64,000 nt of DNA from Raphanus sativus. Its lineage: Eukaryota; Streptophyta; Magnoliopsida; Brassicales; Brassicaceae. Made by a program: the position numbers and the translations under genes. A model generated the notes under the pieces. That model did no database searches. It saw nothing but the letters and a program-made list of their open reading frames with translations, and was not told where the DNA came from. Below, in pieces: positions 35,701 to 46,531 of the stretch. Every line of letters begins with the position of its first letter. The stretch's first letter is position 1. The stretch covers positions 47,558,515-47,622,514 of the forward strand of contig NC_079514.1 in the NCBI RefSeq assembly GCF_000801105.2, written 5' to 3'.

Positions 35701-37800
35701 TTAGTGAGAGTCGTTATCCTTGACAACGGTGACGGGGCAAGGAGCATGCTGAATCACGAAGCTGCTCACGCTTCCCATTATTATCCTGTTTGGGCAGGCA
35801 TACATTTGGAAATAAGCTCATTTCACACGTACAAAAAAAAAATACTCGTCTTCATCAAAAAAATACTACTTAAAAACAGTGGCGGATCCAGATAAATTAT
35901 TTGATGGAACCACATAATAAAAAATATTTTATGATATTAAATTACTAACTAAATAGACTATATTTATTTAAAATATTTTATATATATCAAAACTGATAAT
36001 AAAACATTATTAATTACAATTTTTAAAATAAATACAATATATGGTAATCTCTTACAACTCATAAGAAGCTTTATAAAGGTAAAAGAAATAAGTTTTATAA
36101 AAAAATTAATATTTTTAAAAAGATTCTATAAATTTTATTAATCAAAATAATAAAATTCTAAAATAAAACATAGTTAAACATAAATACATATATAATGTAT
36201 TATCTTATAAAAACAAAAAAAACTTTTACATATGTATTACAATATCTTACATGTCGCTAATAAAGTGCCAAAAAAAACATGTCGCTAATAAATACTCTCA
36301 AATATTATACACAAATTAAATGTATTGTTTACTATTTTAATATAAATTACTTTTATTATTTATTAGTAATTGAATGTCAGTAGGAGAAAATAATAAATTT
36401 GAAAACACTGAAAAATGTTATCTATAAATGAAATGAAAATAGAATAAAAAGAAAAAGGGAAAGTCAAATAAGCCAAAGAAACAAGTATGTTAACATAAAC
36501 AAAATCAAGTTATTAAAAATAAAGTAAATCTAGGTGAAATGCAATTAAATAGTTACAATAATAATGGAAGCGTGACAAGACATAAAGTATAAAGATAGAG
36601 ATGCAAATAAATAAAAAATCATAGAAACACGGAGAGCATCGAAACCTGTCAAAGAGGATTAATAGGGGGCACCTTTACCATTTGACCTACAGATATCCAC
36701 AATGATACTTCTAACTAAATAATTTCTATAATATAGTTGGGGGCACGTGCCCCCGTACCATATACTGTAGATCCGCCCCTGCTTAAAAGTTAAATTCGAA
36801 AAGAATAAAGAATGTAACCAGAAAATAAATGTTTTGAAAATCCAGGAATAAACGACAGGTGTGTTGTACACGAAATAACCCAGCTAACCATACAATAGAT
36901 TAGATTCTTAAAAAATCTATATACATTATTTTTTCTTGCCTATGAGATAAAGACGAAAGAAAAAAACTCGAAGATAAATCTAAATGAGATGGTTTTAGAT
37001 TGTAAAACCATGGACTCAAATCTAGTGGTATTTGACATTGTCCTTTAGCTAGACGATAATTTCAATGATGGATCTACCCTATCTGCCGAGTTCTATAATT
37101 TCGTATACAATGATATTAAACCTAACGTAAGTAATATAGCTACATTTTGGCTAGTAGACCTAAAATCGCACAAAGTTAAATTTAATTTTTAATTAAAGAA
37201 AACCTTCGAAGGGCACTGAGTCCTCTGCTTCCCATGACAATAGAATCAAGTTTGAGATCTTCAACAGCATCGACCAGCGCCTCTCTTGCATCTCCCCAGT
37301 ATAATTTCGTCACTACATGCACCTATTTCCATTTTTATTTCAACCAAACCACTTATTAATATTGGTTTCAAAAAAGGAAAAAAAAAGTATTTTGATTAGG
37401 ATCAAGAAACATACTATAAAAATATAAACACACCTCTTTCTGCCTTGAACCAGTGTCAAGCATGTCAAGAACTGGGATATCAATCTTGACACCATATTTC
37501 TCCATGATCTCCGGTTCCCTAAACTCCACCAACGGTATGAGAGCTGCAACACCAAATTAAAATCGAACCAATTCAATCGCAAAAGTTCCTTAAAACCGAA
37601 GGAATAAAGAAAAAAAGAGACTTACGAGAACCGGATTGGAGCCAGGCAGAGTTATGAGAGTCAACGTCAGAGGTTGATAACGTGTGGATGATGTAAAGTG
37701 TGTCTCCTTTATCAGCTAAGTTCTCAAATGCCCATTTCAGTGCATTCTTGCTGCTCTCCGAGAAGTCCATCGCGATTCCGATCTTCCTATCTTTAGGCAT
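35701..37800 (-). CDS. Universal stress protein (USP-A type) family member
   Basis: Four exons on the minus strand: 37626-37800, 37434-37543, 37204-37322 and 35701-35785 (TAA 35701-35703), continuous frame, 162 aa. The protein is a single USP domain: [17 protein letters not shown] at the first strand, and near the end the ATP-binding motif G-2x-G-9x-G-S (start [10 protein letters not shown], then IIMGSVSS), finishing [15 protein letters not shown] proteins are small soluble nucleotide-binding dimers linked to stress survival. It matches my recollection of At3g53990. The last intron (35786-37203) is enlarged by a hAT insertion, and the final 28-codon exon lies 1.4 kb away from exon 3, so automatic annotation could lose it. 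Confidence 0.92.
35877..36781. mobile_element. hAT element in the last intron of the USP gene
   Basis: The left end is CAGTGGCGGATCCAG; the right end read inward is CAGGGGCGGATCTAC. The flanking 8-bp TSD is CTTAAAAA (35869-35876) versus CTTAAAAG (36782-36789), one mismatch. At 905 bp it is non-autonomous and AT-rich inside. Near the right end is the palindrome GGGGGCACGTGCCCCC. Confidence 0.85.
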
Positions 37801-37871
37801 CTTTCTTGAATTTCTTGATCAAACTTGAGATTAGTTTTTAGAGTCAGATGAAGAGTGGTAGCTTCGAATGT

Positions 37872-37877
37872 TATATA
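37872..37877 (-). promoter_or_regulatory. Probable TATA box of the USP gene
   Basis: TATATA on the minus strand (CCTATATAAC context), about 72 bases upstream of the ATG at 37800. Confidence 0.45.
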
Positions 37878-38929
37878 GGACTGAAAAAGGGAGAGAGATG
37901 AATGTATCTAAACCGCTCCCTTTATTGAATCGGACGGTAGTAGACGAAAGTAATGAACTAATCCCTTTTTGGGGTCAAAACGAACTAATCCCTTAAGATA
38001 TAAAGTTTTGCATAAATAAATTTTTGAATTAATATACATCTAATATTTCCACTTTTTAAAAGAAATGTATTTCATTTTTTAAAGAGAAAGAATTCCTTCA
38101 ATATTGAATTGATATATTAGTGATAATTTTTTATTCATTTTAATAATTCTATTAACCGTTGGAAGAGGAGCGACATGTGATCAATGAGTTGTAAGCACGA
38201 AAGGGTCATGACTCATGAACGTACATGTTCTAGATTTTTTATTTAGTTTCCAAATTAATATACATGTTTAACACTGTGATTAAGTCTATAGCAGACGTTA
38301 AAATGAAATCTTATGATTCCTTTCTCGTGAAACAAATCCTAAATAAAATGCACGTCTGCACCACCAACATGATGACGTATTTGGGTCTGAATTCTATCTG
38401 ATCTATTAAAACTGGAAACATTTACACCACGGGACAGTTTCATGTTTTTAATTACAAGATAAAGCACTTACAACTACTAAGGTAGTTTTTTATATCAGCT
38501 TCCCACTTGTTCTAACTAGCTAGTCACTACATAATCCGAGGCGCTAACACCTTGGCTAACTAAATTTTTTGTTTTAGCGAGAACCTCTCTCAACCCTTCA
38601 TCTCTATTTTATTTTGGACGGTCTGATTTTTTTGACAAGACTTATATCTACCTAATCTAAACCATCCTATTACATCAGCCATCTAACCTCCGACGGTCCA
38701 GATTTTCTGGATTTTAACATCTCACAGTCCTTTTTTCAACTTTGCTTTTTCCTTCATTTGAACAAAAAAAGAAAAAATCAAAACTTCAGAAATACTGCAT
38801 ATTCCTCAGACGGTTTGCGTCCAGAAATTGATCTGTTCTACTTATTATTTCTGTCATCTTCTCAAATCCCCCTTTAATCTCAGTTTTACAAACTAGGACA
38901 GTTACTTCACCCCCCATCCAACAACCACA

Positions 38930-40200
38930 AAGCGTTCAATTCACATACACTTCTATACATGTGTACAAAACAAGATATGTCCATGTGAACGTTAATGTTC
39001 ATGCAACACAAACAGGTATCAACATAGTGTACATGTGTACAACAATGTTTTGCTTTCCAATTTACACTTTTGTCCACGCGCCCGGAATATGGCATCCATA
39101 GTTAACTACTGATAGTGCGCACGTGGACAACATCAGTGTACTCATGGACACCATCAATGTACACAAGGACGCTATACATGGACAACATCAGTGTATACTG
39201 AACCTTGCTTATGGCAGCCATGCATATAGTTAACTGGTGGTGTCCATGTGTAAACTGAACTTTAGATGTCCATCAGTTAACTATATGCATGCCTGCTATA
39301 TGCATAGTTAATTGATGGTACATATGGACATCTTAGGTTCAGTCAGGGTCGGCTCAAAGAATTAGTGGGCCTCTCGGCAAAGTAATTTTTTTTAAAAAAA
39401 ATTACATATATTTATAGATAATTTCAAAAATTGGACCCTTATTTCAATATTATTCTTTTAAACTGGACCCTTTTTTAATACTACTTTTGCAAAAAAACAA
39501 TTTGGGCCCTGGGGCATGGGCCCCCTTGCCCCTATGCCTAAGCCGGCCCTGGGTTCAGTGTACACTTTTGGTGTCTATGTGTACACCGATAGTGTCCATG
39601 TATACATTAATGGTATCCATGTGTACACTGCTTGTGTTCTTGTATACATTTTTGGTTTTCCAAATGTCCCATCAATTCTCTAAGTGTACACCGCTGATGT
39701 CCATGTGTACACTTTTGGTGTCTATATGTACCATCAATTCTCTATGCATATGGCAGCCATGCATATAGTTAACTAATGTTATCCATGTGTACACTGAACT
39801 TTAATTGTCCATTAGTTAAATATATGCATGACTGCTATATGCATAGTTAATTGATGGTACATATGGACATCTTAAGTTCAGTGTACACTGATGGACACCA
39901 TCAGTGTACTCATGGACACCATCAATATACATATGTACACCAAAAGTATACACTGAGCTTAAGATGTTCATACGTACCAGACATTAACTAATGGTGTCCA
40001 TGGGTACACTGAAATTTAGCTGTCCATTAGTTAAATATATGCATGGATGCTATATGCATAGGTGATTGATAGTAAATATGGACATCTTAAGTTTAGTGTA
40101 CACGTGTGACATGTGTACATTGATGGTGTCCATGAGCACATCGCTGGTGTCCATGTGTACACTGCTTGTGTCCATGAGTCTACTTTTGGTTCCCTTATGT
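38930..40200. repeat. GTGTACAC / GTGTCCATG repeat array inside the MULE
   Basis: Dozens of short related motifs (GTGTACAC, GTGTCCATG, ATGGACACCATCA) occur in both orientations. A larger unit of about 130-150 bp recurs three times (about 39205-39343, 39745-39890, 39985-40105): each has TAACT, GTCCATGTG-like sequence, TGTCCATTAGTTAA or similar, ATATGCAT..TGCTATATGCATAG, and ATATGGACATCTTA. A perfect 24-bp inverted repeat links 39141-39164 with 40113-40136. Confidence 0.85.
39344..39551. mobile_element. hAT-type MITE nested in the MULE
   Basis: 208 bp. The left end is CAGGGTCGGCTCAA; the right end read inward is CAGGGCCGGCTTAG. It has a perfect 8-bp TSD, GGTTCAGT (39336-39343 and 39552-39559). 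It sits inside the repeat array, so it inserted after the array had formed. Its ends resemble those of the element at 11272-11834. Confidence 0.9.
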
Positions 40201-41337
40201 CGACACTGGAATATGCCGCATCTACGACAAATATAAACCCTAAATTAGTCTAAACCAATGCGAACCGAGAAAAAAAATCCTAGACCGGAGAACTAACATT
40301 CTTCTCTTTCCTTGCCGCGACTGCCACGAGTCCTCGCCATCGTTAGATCTCCTCTCCCGCCGCCGTCGGTTTATATCACCGGAAATCACCACCAAATGGC
40401 ACAACCTAAAATCGCCCCTCAAGTTTTCCTCTAAAAGCTTTGGGTCTCGTAAACACAGAGAGTAATGGAGGAACGAGAAAAAAAAAGTGAGATTGAAGAG
40501 ACGCAAATTAATTAAATCAGGTTTATTGAAAACTTGGGCCCACCAACAATTCAAATTTTAAAAACCACTGAACCAATTACCAAACCTAACTAGAAAAAAT
40601 AAGGGAGTTGCGCTGATTAGGATTTAGTTAGGGGTATTTTAAGTCTTTTTACCGAAAAACTACCTCACCCGCGTTAAGTGTCTCATCTTGTAATAAAAAA
40701 TCATAAACTGTCTTGGGATAAAAATAACTCTTAAAACTGAAGTATAAATTGGAATTAACTTATTTTATTTTAAATATTACAAGTTTATGTCACTAATCTA
40801 GATCATTTTAACATTTAAATCAAACCAGTTAAATTTAATTTAAAAATTTCAACCAAACATTACGTCCATAGCACTTGAACTAAACCACCATCTTTAACAA
40901 ATCATATCAATTCAATAGCTCGGTCAATTTAAATTAATTTACAAAACAAATACACAAGATGGTTAACCTATAACATAAAATAATCATCAAGTAAGACAAC
41001 TCACATTTCACAAATAGATCTGTCTCATTCTTTTCGGGTTAAACAGTCCGTTAATTTGCAAATGTTTTATATGATATATTCTTATACTGACATGATAACT
41101 AACATGGAAATCTTGATTCGTGTATAAAATTATATTTATACAACCAATAAATTGTCATATCGGTATGGCTTTTATATGTATACACCAATCAATTGTCATA
41201 TCGGTATGCATAGATTAGATAAGTGGAATATGAATCCTATTTTCTGTAAAAAAATATCTGAACAAACTACATATTGAAACTTGGTTTTGCCGTTAATCAC
41301 GCATGTAATGAAATTACCCAAAGTGATCTCACAAATA

Positions 41338-42312
41338 TCTATCTTATTAAAAGAGAAATATCCATTTAAAAATACCCCTTAGTTTTCACTTTTATTTACA
41401 CTTCATGCCACTGTAGTATTAATTAAGCTTTCTATTTTTATGCATGTCTTTTTCACTTTAGTTAATGTGTTTTCCAAAATTAAATACACAATTAAATAAT
41501 ACTTCCTATTTTAATTCTTGTCTTTTCCACTTAAATTAATGTGTTTTCCAAAATTAAATTTGAATTAAATACACTTCATTAACTTCTCTATTAAATCAAT
41601 GTCAAATTTAAAAAAAATTATATTTTTATTGGACAAACAGTTCATAAAAATTATAATATCAATTTTTCATTTAAACGAATCTGAACGAAAAAAAATATTA
41701 CCAAATTTAAACCGAAACTAGATAATATCCAAACGGATTTACCATTTTGGTATCTAAAGAACCATAACCAAACCTGATCCGAACGAAATATTTCGGATAT
41801 TCCAATGTATTTAAATCATATTTATATACTTCAATATGTTAGCTATTACAGATAAACAATTATCAAAACACCAAAAATACTTAATATATATTTTATTCTC
41901 CATCCAAATATTCAAGTTAAACATATTTTAAATTTTAAATTTTAAATTTAGGTACTTTGGCTTACATTACTCAAATTTACATGTTATATTATTTTTATTT
42001 TTATATTTAGGGTTATTTAAAGATATAAAATTTTTGAAATTTAAAAATAGTTTAAACGGGTTATCAAACCCGCAAAAATCCGAATCAAAGCGGAACCAAA
42101 ATTTATAAATACACGAATAAAGCTAGAATCTTTAAACTCGAAAATCTCAAATCCGAATAGATTTTAACCGAATTTGAGTGGGTACCCAAATATTCACCCC
42201 TAACTTAGTCAATATAAAACGATCAAATATTATAAATATACTATTTTGTATAAATAAATAAAAACTAAAAGTGAAAATTAATATCCGTGCGGTCGCACGG
42301 GTCAAGATCTAG
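41338..42312 (+). mobile_element. Helitron B (non-autonomous)
   Basis: The 5' end is TCTATCTTATTAAAAGAG after an A. The 3' hairpin CCGTGCG-GT-CGCACGG (42285-42300) is followed by GTCAAGATCTAG then T. It has the same end structure as the Helitron at 19711-20391. No Rep/helicase frame is present; the interior is AT-rich with ACCGAAACT/CCGAAC-type repeats. Confidence 0.88.
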
Positions 42313-42512
42313 TTATATTTATAATCTTAACAAAATCTTGCAAAATTTTGAAATTCAGTTCCTATTAACCAAAATAATATCATATTTACTAACACAATCT
42401 TCATATTCCTTAACTAATATTTAATTAAGTAACCATATATGATTATTGCGTGATATTTTTAATAGCAAATCTAAATATCTTATCTTAACTAACCATCTAA
42501 TCTATTATCTAA

Positions 42513-43742
42513 TCTATTAAAAGGAGAATATAAGTATAAATTACCCCTTAGTTTTCATAATTATTTACAATGATATACCACTGAAATTATTAATTATTTA
42601 CAATGACATAATTTTTATGATTTTTGGTCTTTTATGTTTAATTAATGCATTTCCTAAACCGATCTCTAAATAAAAAATATCACAAAAATAATCAATAAAC
42701 CTAATGTAGAGTATTCATTGTTTGTGGAAGCACCGTGGTCTAGTGGTCAAGGTTTAAAGGCTTCTACACCCAAGTCTGGAGTTCGAATCCCAGGCGACGC
42801 AATTTCTACACCAGGAGGTCTGGGTTTCAATTCCCGGAGAAGGTGAATTATGAAAAATATTGGAGACAAGTCTTACAAGGGATCTTCAGCATGGCACAAG
42901 GAATACCGTCAAGAATGGATTTCGTAGGGCGGCTCAAGGTGATGCAGTCAGACACAAATTCTCATAAGGCAGGTAGAATGGTCAGCTGTAATATCGTCTA
43001 TGTAATGTTTCTCGTTGTTTCTAATAGCATAATAAACCCGACAAAAAAAGAGTATTCATTGTTTTTTCCTATTTTATTATTTATGTGTGTTTGGAAATAA
43101 TTAATAAACGTAGCTTTAAATATTTAATGAACAATATTGTTTTTAAATGTATATAATTATATTTTTATTATTTATAACAAATATAAAACCCAGATAAAAA
43201 GAATAATTTATGTAATATATAAATATGTTATCTTACATATATTTTCAAAATAATACCCAATGTAAGTTCAGTATGATAAATGTTGAAAATACAAAATATA
43301 TAACACCATATATTTTAAATAATATATGCAACCATTTTATTATACATTATCATAAAATTTGCACGGATATACGGGTCATATTCTAAAGTATGAATAATAC
43401 ATTGATGGTTTATAAGACAAAAATAAAATTACTTAATATAAATTATAAATTATTTTGTTTAGAGATGTCATATTGAAAAATTATTAATCAGGTAAATTTT
43501 TTAAAAATATATATTATCATTTCTAAAAATAAAACTATAGATATATTTTATACATAAATCTAACTATACAAATTTTGGATTTGTTTATATGTTGTCCAAT
43601 AAATATTGGTCATATAATTTATCATAGACGTAAGAAAGATATTCGATGTAGTTAAACACATTATTAGTTCTCAAAACATAATATTTAGTACAAACAAATA
43701 TAAAAATGAAAATTGATATCCGTTTAGCGGATCAAAATCTAG
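42513..43742 (+). mobile_element. Helitron C (non-autonomous), host of a SINE
   Basis: The 5' end is TCTATTAAAAGGAGAATA. At the 3' end the hairpin ATCCG-TTTAG-CGGAT (about 43718-43732) is followed by CAAAATCTAG then T. It is interrupted by the SINE at 42724-43048. It lies only 200 bases from Helitron B in the same orientation. Confidence 0.8.
42724..43048 (+). mobile_element. tRNA-derived SINE nested in Helitron C
   Basis: The head is tRNA-like: an A-box-like GTGGTCTAGTGGTCAAGG and a B box GTTCGAATCCC. A second B-box-like GGTTTCAATTCCC follows about 45 bases later. The tail ends CCGACAAAAAAA. The flanking 16-bp TSD is perfect: AGAGTATTCATTGTTT at 42708-42723 and 43049-43064. At about 325 bp with no coding, this is a Pol III retroposon mobilised by LINE enzymes and not a functional tRNA gene. 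Its perfect TSD shows that it is a recent insertion into the Helitron. Confidence 0.9.
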
Positions 43743-44984
43743 TATTAATACTTATCCAGAAACAAAACAAAGACGGTAAACCCACAAATTATATAGTAGA
43801 TAATACCGCAATCGCATTTGCTTAAACTTTTGCTCAAGATACATGAGTGTACGAGTAAACATGCCACAAACTCTAGTAACTAGTCAATCTATTAATAGAT
43901 CACATCTCTCACGTGAATATATATCTACTTGATATTACTTATGTTATGCTGAGTTATACAGTTGATTTTTCCAGCATCTCTTGATCCACATCATGATGAC
44001 TCGTTGATGATCAGCAGCACATGTAGCTCCCAGTTGGCTCAGTCTAACCGACAGAGCACCAGGCGGACCCATATGTATAGAGATGGTGGGTCAGTTGACA
44101 CCCCTTAAATCTAGTTTACGATATTTAAACTAGATTTTGTTCAGCTTAAATTTTAGAGATAATTGGCATTTATGCCTATAAACAGACTTCTAATTAGCCA
44201 TCTACACATGATATAACTTAAATACTTTAAAGCCCGTTTTGGCTCTATACACCTACTACTGACCACTACGATAGCCTGGCAGTGCAGAAATTGTCTCTGA
44301 TTTACACTTCCGAGAAAGTGATTATTAAGAACTGAAACTATTTTTCCTTTGTTTTTCTTTTTTTAAAAAAAATTTGAAAATCAAAAATTTCCCGATTTCT
44401 TCTTTTATCTCCTTCTTGACATTTATTTCGACTTAACCTAGTCATTTTTCAAATTTTTGATTTTTTTCCTCATCTCTTTATTTTGATTATAGTTGTTGTG
44501 CTTAAACTCTCTCTTTCGACCAATCTTGTTTTCAGACATAGAAGACCTCAATCTACCTCCTCAAATCTTTGTGGCCGGTGAAGAACCCTACGAGTCATGT
44601 TAGTATCATAATCTGAGAATCATCTTTCAACCCCACAAGTTTTCTTTTCCTTTCTTTCTCTACCCTTTTAGTTTCTTTTGTTTTTAAAACCTGTAGATCT
44701 TTTAGTTTTGAGCCATGTTTGGTGGTGTAGGTGAAGCTGTTCAGATCTAGAATCATAACAGTTGATAAAGTCTATTATTACAATTGAGATGCTGTTAAGT
44801 CACACAAGCTCATGAATATTCTTCTATAACTGGTATTAGCAAAACATAGAAGTTTCAAGTCTGTTCTTTCGATTATTCGGTAAGCAACCAATATTTTTTC
44901 TCAGATAATTTTATTTGTATATTCGCATCTGGTTTTAAACAATTTTGTTTTGATCTTTATCATTGGCAGTATTCTCAAAATAAC

Positions 44985-45420
44985 ATTAATGTTAGCATGT
45001 TAAAACATATATATAAAAGTAAATATATTTTGTATAGGATACTATTATTGGTAACATGTTAACTTATTTTATAACATGGTAATTTTTTTTTATTTTGCTC
45101 GTTAACTTTAATATTAGCTGGTTAACTATATGTTTATCCATTAAATAATGTATTAAATTGATAAATAGTACTAAATTATATAGTTAATTATTAAGTTAAT
45201 GATTTTTTAAAGCTCTATAAATAAATATAACTTGATAACAAAATTCGTGGCGTGTAAACAAATAGTATTTCATGTTAACAAAATTTGTAACATGTTAAAC
45301 GAATCTGTAACATGTTAAAAATATTTGTAACATGTTACAAATATCTGTAACATGTTAAAAATATTTTGTAACATGTTACAAATATGTTTATTCGCTAACA
45401 AAAAATGTAAAATGTTTGAT
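44985..45420. repeat. TAACATGTTA minisatellite-like cluster
   Basis: The palindrome (T)AACATGTTA recurs many times, densest at 45290-45385 where the spacing is about 18-21 bp with alternating AAAAATAT and CAAATAT spacers. Looser copies extend left to about 44995. Confidence 0.8.
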
Positions 45421-45861
45421 GGCAATTCATCAATGAGTTCTCCTGATGTTAACTATATACAGAAAAAATATTTACCGGGTTTTCATTATGTACGTATAAG
45501 TTTATTACCACAATGTTAGTTTTCTTTTGTCAAATTAAATGAATGCGAAATAAATTATGAATGCGAAAGAAATAAAAATAATAATTTTCTGTTACTGATT
45601 ATTTTATGTAAAGAAAAGAAAATGTGAAAAGAAAGAGAAGAGATAAAAGAAACAAACAAAAGAGAAATGAAATAAGAGAAAAATGAAACTTGCGCCGGTG
45701 AAATGAAGAAAAAGAGAGCCAGAAGAGAGAGAAGACTTGTGTCAGTGAATTTTCCTCTAGATGTGTCAGATGGGGAAGGACATTTTCGTCCATTCTTAGA
45801 CTCTATTGTATGAATTTTGTCTCAGGTGTCATTCAGATGACAACTCTCTAATATAGATTTT

Positions 45862-46531
45862 AGGGCTGGGCAAAAAGTCCGAACCCGAAAAACCAAACCG
45901 AACCCGATCCGAAAAAGTAGCACCGAATCCGAACCGAAATTGATTAAATATCCGAACGGGTTCAAAATTTCGGTATTTAAAGAGCCGAAACCGAACCCGA
46001 TCCGAACCGAAGTATTTTGGGTACTCGAACGTATCCGAAATAAATTTATATACTTAAATATATACATTATTTTATATATAATGTATATTAAAAATATTAA
46101 AAATATATAAGATACCTTTAAGTTTTCCAAAATACTAGAAAAATATATGCAAATAGTCAAAAGTAAATGTTTAAAATAGCTAAAGTATACTGGAAACACC
46201 AAAATAGTTAAATATCTATTGATTCTTTATCCAAATATTCAAAGAAAACCAATTTATATGTTAAATTAAGATATTTTGACATATATGTTATGAAAATTTA
46301 TATGTGATATATTATCTTTTCTTATAGATTTTGAAAATTTAAAGTATATAATGAATTTTGAAAATTTAAAAACATTTTAAATGGGTTATCCGAACCCGAA
46401 CCGAACCCGCAAAAATCCGAACCGAACCCAAACCAAAATTTAGAAATATTCGAATGGGGCTGAAATCTTTGACCCTGAAAACCCGAAACCCGAATGGACT
46501 GAACCGAAACCCAACCCGAACGCCCAGCCCT
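45862..46531. mobile_element. TIR element with AGGGCTGGGC ends
   Basis: The left end is AGGGCTGGGCAAAAAGTCCG; the right end read inward is AGGGCTGGGCGTTCGGGTTG. The interior near both ends is full of CCGAACCCGA/AACCGAACC. At 670 bp it has no coding capacity. The flanks do not show a clear TSD (TATAGATTT versus AATAGACTT), so the superfamily is not assigned. Confidence 0.7.

Larger units (their letters stand above)
38415..40730. mobile_element. Mutator-like element (MULE), non-autonomous, with nested repeats
   Basis: Long imperfect terminal inverted repeats of about 70 bp. The left arm contains GGGACAGTTTCATGTTTTTA, ATTACAAGAT and GGTAGTTTTT; the right arm read inward contains AGACAGTTTATGATTTTTTA, ATTACAAGAT and GGTAGTTTTT in the same order. 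The flanks carry a perfect 9-bp TSD, TTAAAACTG (38406-38414 and 40731-40739). Long TIRs plus a 9-bp TSD identify a Mutator-like element. It has no transposase. The interior is the GTGTACAC repeat array (about 38930-40200), a hAT insertion and a GC-richer piece (40240-40550). Confidence 0.85.

Noticed and set aside
40240..40554. 104-codon minus-strand frame inside the MULE
   Set aside because: Low-complexity Arg-rich translation with no recognised gene; could be a captured fragment, but nothing supports a gene.
42730..42805. tRNA-like sequence with A and B boxes
   Set aside because: It does not fold into a full cloverleaf, and it is the head of a 325-bp element with a poly-A tail and 16-bp TSD, so it is a SINE.
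44020..44100. tRNA-like stretch (AGTTGGCTCAGTCTAACC)
   Set aside because: No proper B box (GGTTCAANNC) and no matching acceptor stem.
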